A stretch of 8,195 bases of DNA, taken from the NCBI GenBank assembly GCA_900549885.1, contig URQA01000111.1:1-8195 (forward strand), read 5' to 3'. The notes below the pieces were generated by a model. It ran no database searches and was not told the DNA's origin. It worked only from the letters and a program-made list of their open reading frames with translations. Made by a program: the position numbers and the translations under genes. Every line of letters begins with the position of its first letter. Position 1 is the stretch's first letter. Shown piece after piece: positions 4,994-8,195 of this stretch. Source of the DNA: an uncultured Eubacteriales bacterium. Lineage in GTDB: Bacteria > Bacillota > Clostridia > Oscillospirales > Oscillospiraceae.

Positions 4994-7408
4994 TCAGGAA
5001 AACGCCCGCGCCCGGCGCGGCGCCGGGTCAGAGACGCGCAGGCGCGCTTTCACCCGGCTGACCAGGAAGGTAAACACCGCCATGAGCGCCGGCGCGGCAG
5101 CGGCCATCAGGGCAAACAGCTGCCAGCTCTGGGTCGTGAGGGTAGCCAGCTGGAACAGCGGAGAGAGGAATACCACTGCTCCGGCAAAGCCGGCAGCCAT
5201 CAGGGCCAGGACAAGACCCCGGAACCCCGTCAGGGGCCAGCACAGAAACAGCAGGACCAAAAAGCCATTTACCCCCACCAGCAGGGCACACAGGGTAGAC
5301 ACCTGCTCCAGCGGCAGCGCAAGCGCCTGGCCCACCGCCAGCATGGTGAAAATCGTGACCACGTTGGTCAATCCGCCTGGCAGGGCGTTGAGCAGGATAT
5401 TGCGGAGGAAATGCCCTTGAATCCGGCCGAAGGAGGGTTCAAAGGTGAGCAAAAAGGAGGGCGCACCGATAAACAGGGCGCTGATCAGGCTAATCTGGGC
5501 GGGCACCAAGGGGTATACCGCCGGCAGAAACAGCAGCACCAAAGACACCAAGAACGAAAAAATATTCTTCACTAAAAACAGGGAGGCAGACCGTTCAATG
5601 TTGTTGATCACCCGCCTTCCCTCCCGGACAATATGGGGCAGGGCGTCGAAATTGGAATCCAGCAGCACCATCTGGGAGACATGCTGGGCCGCCTCGCTTC
5701 CTGCGGCCATGGCCACGGAGCAGTCCGCGTCCTTGAGAGCCAGTACATCGTTGACCCCGTCTCCCAGCATGGCCACCGTATGGCCCCTGGCCTGAAGGCC
5801 CTGGATCAAGGCCCGCTTCTGCCCAGGGGTGACCCGGCCAAAGACGGTATGCTGTTCCGCCATCCGCCCCCAGTCCGTCTCGCCTTCCGGCAGGGCAGAC
5901 AAGTCCACCCAGCGGTCCGCCCGGTCCACCCCCGCCCGTCGGGACACCTGGGCCGCCGCCTGGGCGTTGTCGCCGGAGATGACCTTGACGGTCACGCCCT
6001 GCTCCTTGAAGTAAGCCAAAGTCGTCGCAGCATCTGGCCGGAGCTTGTCGGACAAAATCGCAAAGCCCAAAGGGACCAAGGGACCGGCCAGCCGGTCCCC
6101 CTCCAGCGCGCCCGCGCCCTCGGCCAACAGCAAAACCCGCTGCCCAGCCCCCAGGGCGTCCCGCAGATCCGGTTCAAACAGGGACCAGTCTTTCCCCAGC
6201 AGCACCTCCGGCGCACCCAGCAGATAATCCGTTCCATTTGGCAGGCACAGGGCGCTCCATTTGCGTTGGGAGGAAAAAAACACCTCCCGTACCGGGGTCC
6301 AGGATTCCGGCTGGCCGCCAAACCGCTGCTTGAGGGCGGCGGCGGTGGCGTTTCCCCCGGAGGACGCGTCCGCATACCGGCCCAGCCAGGCGGACAGCTC
6401 TTCCATGGAGCAATTCACCGGCCGCAGTTCCAGCACCTCCAGCTCTCCCTGGGTCAAGGTGCCCGTCTTGTCCAGGCAGAGCACATCCACCCGCGCCAGG
6501 TTTTCAATGCAGGACATCTCATGGACCAGAGCCCTTTTCCGGGCCAGTTGAATCATACTTACCGCCAGGGCGGTGCTCACCAGTAGATAAAGTCCCTCTG
6601 GAATCATACCCACCATGGCCGCCACGGTAGAACTCACAGCGTAGGGTAATCCAGAGGACAGGATAGCCGCCTGCTTGAAGAACATGACAGTGCCCAGAGG
6701 CACAATCGCCACGCCAATGAGCCGCAGCAGTCGGTCCAGACTGCGCATCATTCCAGACCGCCTGGTCCTGCGGCCCTTGGCCTCGCCTGCAAGGGCGGCA
6801 GCATAGGCATCCGCCCCCACCCGGTCCAGACGGGCCGCACAGCGGCCGGAGGACAGAAAGCTGCCCGACAGCAGCTGGTCTCCCACCCCCTTGGGGACGG
6901 GGTCCGCCTCCCCGGTGAGCAGGGCCTCGTTGACCTCCGCCCCGCCCTGGCATAAAATGGCATCGGCGCACACCTGATCCCCGGCGGCCAGTAGCACAAT
7001 GTCGTCCAGTACCAGCTCCTGCGCCGGAATAGTCCGAGTCCGCCCGTCCCGCACCACCGTTGCGGTGGGGGCGGATAGTAGGCTCACCCGGTCCAGGGCG
7101 TGCTTAACCCGCAGCTCCTGAACAATGCCAATGAGCACATTCACTACCACAATGCCCAAAAACAGCATATCCCTATACTGCCCCACAGCGAACAGCACTA
7201 GGGCAAAGGCCAGGAACAAGAGATTGAAAAAGGTCACCAGATTGTCCCGGAGGATCTGCCCCGTGGTCTTGGTCAGCTGGTTGGGGTCCCGGTTGTCCCA
7301 GCCCGCCTGCGCCCGTTCCTCCGCCTGCCGGGCGGTAAGCCCCAGAACCGGGTCAGGCGTAAGACGTTTCACTGGCTGGCGTTGGGTCTGTCTGTGCGCG
7401 TGTCCCAT
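4994..7408 (-). CDS. P-type cation-transporting ATPase, CtpE/Exp7-like (putative calcium pump)
   Basis: An 804-residue inner-membrane ion pump driven by ATP. Order of parts: a short N-terminal cytoplasmic tail with LTARQAEERA; membrane helices from about 57 to 100; actuator domain with LLTGEADPVPK (TGE at 165-167); helices with MIPEGLYLL (PEGL at 270-273), a metal-site segment; the phosphorylation motif DKTGTLT with Asp313; nucleotide-binding domain; KVISGDN (SGDN at 478-481); the hinge GDGVND at 550-555 followed by ALKDADCSVAMAAGSEAA; and six or so C-terminal helices. There is no N-terminal metal-binding domain and no CPC motif in the membrane, so it is not a P1B heavy-metal pump. PEGL together with ADCSVAMAAGSEAA resembles mycobacterial CtpE and streptococcal Exp7, the former linked to calcium uptake; the ion is inferred from that likeness. 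The ATG at 7408 is chosen because AGGTGA lies 5 nt upstream. It is the first gene of the three-gene operon and has a long leader. Confidence 0.93.
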   Translation of the reverse strand: MGHAHRQTQRQPVKRLTPDPVLGLTARQAEERAQAGWDNRDPNQLTKTTGQILRDNLVTFFNLLFLAFALVLFAVGQYRDMLFLGIVVVNVLIGIVQELRVKHALDRVSLLSAPTATVVRDGRTRTIPAQELVLDDIVLLAAGDQVCADAILCQGGAEVNEALLTGEADPVPKGVGDQLLSGSFLSSGRCAARLDRVGADAYAAALAGEAKGRRTRRSGMMRSLDRLLRLIGVAIVPLGTVMFFKQAAILSSGLPYAVSSTVAAMVGMIPEGLYLLVSTALAVSMIQLARKRALVHEMSCIENLARVDVLCLDKTGTLTQGELEVLELRPVNCSMEELSAWLGRYADASSGGNATAAALKQRFGGQPESWTPVREVFFSSQRKWSALCLPNGTDYLLGAPEVLLGKDWSLFEPDLRDALGAGQRVLLLAEGAGALEGDRLAGPLVPLGFAILSDKLRPDAATTLAYFKEQGVTVKVISGDNAQAAAQVSRRAGVDRADRWVDLSALPEGETDWGRMAEQHTVFGRVTPGQKRALIQGLQARGHTVAMLGDGVNDVLALKDADCSVAMAAGSEAAQHVSQMVLLDSNFDALPHIVREGRRVINNIERSASLFLVKNIFSFLVSLVLLFLPAVYPLVPAQISLISALFIGAPSFLLTFEPSFGRIQGHFLRNILLNALPGGLTNVVTIFTMLAVGQALALPLEQVSTLCALLVGVNGFLVLLFLCWPLTGFRGLVLALMAAGFAGAVVFLSPLFQLATLTTQSWQLFALMAAAAPALMAVFTFLVSRVKARLRVSDPAPRRARAFS

Positions 7409-7413
7409 AAACA

Positions 7414-7419
7414 TCACCT
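7414..7419 (-). promoter_or_regulatory. Ribosome binding site that fixes the ATPase start
   Basis: AGGTGA on the minus strand lies 5 nt before the ATG at 7408. In-frame GTG (7417) and ATG (7414) overlap this site and so cannot use it, which favours 7408. Confidence 0.65.
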
Positions 7420-7429
7420 GCGTTTTTGA

Positions 7430-7446
7430 AGTATCTTTTAGATACT
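7430..7446. promoter_or_regulatory. Perfect 7-bp inverted repeat next to the ATPase RBS, candidate operator
   Basis: AGTATCT-TTT-AGATACT is a perfect 17-bp inverted repeat ending 10 nt before the AGGTGA site. As DNA it could be an operator for a dimeric repressor; as RNA it could form a small hairpin near the ribosome binding site. It overlaps the -10 region of a weak promoter candidate. No regulator gene is in the window to link with it. Confidence 0.45.
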
Positions 7447-7471
7447 ACCAAATATAGGTGCAGTGTTTTAA
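7442..7471 (-). promoter_or_regulatory. Weak second promoter candidate close to the ATPase gene
   Basis: TTAAAA (7466-7471) and TAGTAT (7442-7447) on the minus strand are 18 bp apart; each matches consensus at 4 of 6 bases. If used, the leader would be under 30 nt, the tandem 11-bp repeats would sit just upstream at activator position, and the inverted repeat would cover the -10 box and start. This rests on weak matches only. Confidence 0.25.
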
Positions 7472-7482
7472 GATGGGGCCGG

Positions 7483-7504
7483 GGAATTATTTAGGATTTA
7501 TTTA
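7483..7504 (-). repeat. Two tandem 11-bp repeats in the ATPase upstream region
   Basis: On the minus strand TAAATAAATCC (7494-7504) is followed directly by TAAATAATTCC (7483-7493), matching at 10 of 11 bases. An 11-bp period puts both copies on one face of the helix, as in binding sites of OmpR/PhoP-type response regulators. Function is inference; AT-rich sequence can give such repeats by chance. Confidence 0.45.
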
Positions 7505-7516
7505 AGAACTCAGTAA

Positions 7517-7605
7517 GGCCAGCGGAAACCTTCTCAGAAGGCAGCCCTTTCCAAAGAACTGGGAAGGTTGATCTGGCCAATCCGCCCTACAAAGGCAGAT
7601 CGGCC
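7517..7605 (-). promoter_or_regulatory. Structured 5' leader RNA of the ATPase operon
   Basis: The leader begins almost at the predicted transcription start. Hairpin H1 pairs 7594-7605 with 7575-7586 over 12 bp around a 7-base loop. A second, nested fold pairs GGCCAG (7573-7578) with CUGGCC (7517-7522), AACCUUC (7563-7569) with GAAGGUU (7527-7533), and CAGUUCUU (7554-7561) with AAGGGCUG (7542-7549) around a UGGA loop. H1 and the outer helix share GGCC (7575-7578), so they exclude each other. Four pairs in H1 and the inner hairpin are G-U in this RNA but would be A-C mismatches in the opposite strand, which supports a role in the minus-strand transcript. I cannot match it to a known riboswitch family by eye. 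Confidence 0.55.
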
Positions 7606-7612
7606 AATGTTT

Positions 7613-7641
7613 ATTATAGCGGAAAAACCTGACTTGGTCAA
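7613..7641 (-). promoter_or_regulatory. Strong sigma-A promoter of the ATPase operon
   Basis: The -35 box TTGACC (7636-7641) and a perfect -10 box TATAAT (7613-7618) are exactly 17 bp apart. Transcription should start at about 7605-7608, giving a leader of about 200 nt before the ATPase ATG. Boxes and spacing are the same as those of the thiI promoter, and both spacers contain a TTTTTC run just before the -10 box. Confidence 0.85.
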
Positions 7642-7720
7642 TGGCAGAGGGGTCAAATAGGAAAATTTTAGAAATTTTTGGGCGTCAACTTGGAATTTAT
7701 CCACTCCCCTGCCCCCTGGA

Positions 7721-7760
7721 CAATCAAAGGGCCGCCGCATCAGCGGCAGCCCTTTGATTG
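7721..7760 (-). terminator. aroE terminator with the stop codon in the hairpin loop
   Basis: Arms at 7743-7760 and 7721-7738 pair over 18 bp in the minus-strand RNA, with one U-G wobble (a C-A mismatch on the other strand). The loop is UGAU (7739-7742), and its UGA is the aroE stop codon. The GC-rich core (GGGCUGCCGC with GCGGCGGCCC) is followed by UUUGAUUGU, a U-rich tail that also pairs with the A-rich upstream side. The shape may also work from the plus side. Confidence 0.8.
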
Positions 7761-8195
7761 TTCCAGAACCTGATAAGCCGCCCGAGCCAGCTTTTCCCGG
7801 TCCAGCGGCCGGCCGCCCAAAAACTGTTCCAAGGCCAGCACACCCTGCCACACCAGCATGGGCAGACCGTTCATGGCAGGCAGTCCCCGGTTCCGCGCTC
7901 GGCGCAGCAACTTGGTCTCGCCGGGGTCATAGATGAGGTCGCACACCGCCGCCCCTTCCGGCAGCGCGTCCACGAACGCCAGGTCGTCAAACTCCCCCTG
8001 GCCCGTCATGCCTAGGCTGGTACAGTTGATGAGCAGCTGGCTCACCGCCGCCTCCCGGGCGATGGCATCGGTGGTGAAGTTGGTAGGGGCCAGTCTCTGG
8101 GGGTCCAGATCACACAAAGCGGCGGCCTGGGTCAGATTTCTGGCGCTCCCGGTCACGCGGGCCGCCCCCGCTTCCAGCAGGGCGGGCACCACCGA
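7740..8195 (-). CDS. aroE: Shikimate dehydrogenase, C-terminal part (start beyond the window)
   Basis: The reading frame is open to the right edge, so the N-terminal shikimate-binding domain is outside the window. The visible 151 or so residues are the NADP-binding and C-terminal parts. They include an LLEAGAARV segment with the following SARN (end of the first Rossmann strand and cofactor loop), NCTSLGM (the NxTxxGM motif), DLIYDPGETKLLRRARNRG and the closing NGLPMLVWQGVLALEQF, whose Gln belongs to the active-site region in this family. The enzyme reduces 3-dehydroshikimate to shikimate with NADPH in aromatic amino acid synthesis, in the cytoplasm. The last seven codons and the stop lie in the terminator hairpin. 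The first visible GTG codons are internal Val codons, not starts. Confidence 0.93.
   Translation of the reverse strand, partial: SVVPALLEAGAARVTGSARNLTQAAALCDLDPQRLAPTNFTTDAIAREAAVSQLLINCTSLGMTGQGEFDDLAFVDALPEGAAVCDLIYDPGETKLLRRARNRGLPAMNGLPMLVWQGVLALEQFLGGRPLDREKLARAAYQVLEQSKGCR

Larger units (their letters stand above)
7409..7739 (-). other. Intergenic regulatory region between aroE and the ATPase operon
   Basis: This 331-base gap holds no credible gene. On the minus strand it carries the 3' half of the aroE terminator (7721-7739), a strong promoter (7613-7641), a foldable leader (7517-7605), an 11-bp tandem repeat (7483-7504), a weak second promoter candidate and a small inverted repeat (7430-7446) next to the RBS. 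It is clearly more AT-rich than the genes around it in 7440-7510 and 7650-7700. In 7642-7720 I see only AT-rich sequence and a G-rich stretch on the minus strand, without a defined signal. Confidence 0.8.

Noticed and set aside
5633..6586. Long plus-strand open frame opposite the P-type ATPase
   Set aside because: It lies fully against conserved ATPase motifs (DKTGT, GDGVND region) and its composition is typical of an antisense shadow.
4994..7408. Heavy-metal (P1B) ATPase such as CopA or ZntA
   Set aside because: There is no N-terminal metal-binding domain and no CPC/SPC motif in the membrane; PEGL and the hinge sequence fit the CtpE/Exp7 type instead.
7574..7642. Three copies of (T/C)GG(C/T)CAAT as possible operator repeats
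   Set aside because: Two copies are the arms of hairpin H1 and the third is the -35 box region, so they are already explained; spacing is uneven.
7701..7722. G-quadruplex in the G-rich minus-strand stretch after aroE
   Set aside because: Only two long G runs are present, with short GG after them; this is too few for a confident call.
7534..7851. Minus-strand open frame spanning the aroE end and intergenic region
   Set aside because: It overlaps aroE in another frame, runs through the terminator and promoter, has no visible RBS and shows no known motif.

Overview
The window is GC-rich bacterial DNA in which every recognisable gene lies on the minus strand. The ribosome binding sites are of strong Gram-positive type (AAGGAGGA, GGAGG). 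Two promoters have near-consensus sigma-A boxes, and one protein carries S-layer-homology (SLH) repeats. Together these suggest a high-GC Firmicute (Clostridia), perhaps of the Oscillospiraceae or Flavonifractor type. That placement is inference from gene style, not from a marker gene.

In transcription order (right to left) the layout is as follows. (1) The C-terminal part of shikimate dehydrogenase (aroE) enters at the right edge and ends in a terminator hairpin whose loop contains the stop codon. (2) A 331-base intergenic region follows. It holds a strong promoter and a leader that can fold into nested, partly exclusive hairpins, then an 11-bp tandem repeat and a small perfect inverted repeat. 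(3) Three tightly packed genes follow: a P-type cation ATPase of the CtpE/Exp7 type (putative calcium pump), a family-2 glycosyltransferase fused to a GtrA-like membrane domain, and a PlsC-like acyltransferase homologue with altered catalytic motifs. The last two overlap by ATGA. (4) thiI (tRNA 4-thiouridine synthase, short form without a rhodanese domain) has its own strong promoter, whose -35 box overlaps the stop codon of the acyltransferase-like gene, and a structured leader of about 120 nt. It ends in a good intrinsic terminator. (5) Last is a secreted protein with three SLH domains, a Pro/Glu/Ser linker and a GH25 lysozyme-like domain, with its own RBS and a plausible promoter.

The ATPase, glycosyltransferase and acyltransferase-like genes look co-transcribed and could act together at the cell envelope (ion homeostasis plus modification of a lipid-linked glycan), but only the gene order supports this. 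The SLH-GH25 protein is also an envelope protein, but it is transcribed separately. aroE and thiI are housekeeping genes.

No CRISPR array, insertion sequence, tRNA, rRNA or complete unknown defence system is visible. The least explained parts are the two structured leaders (before the ATPase and before thiI) and the PlsC-like protein. Bases 1-44 lie downstream of the SLH-GH25 gene and show nothing recognisable.
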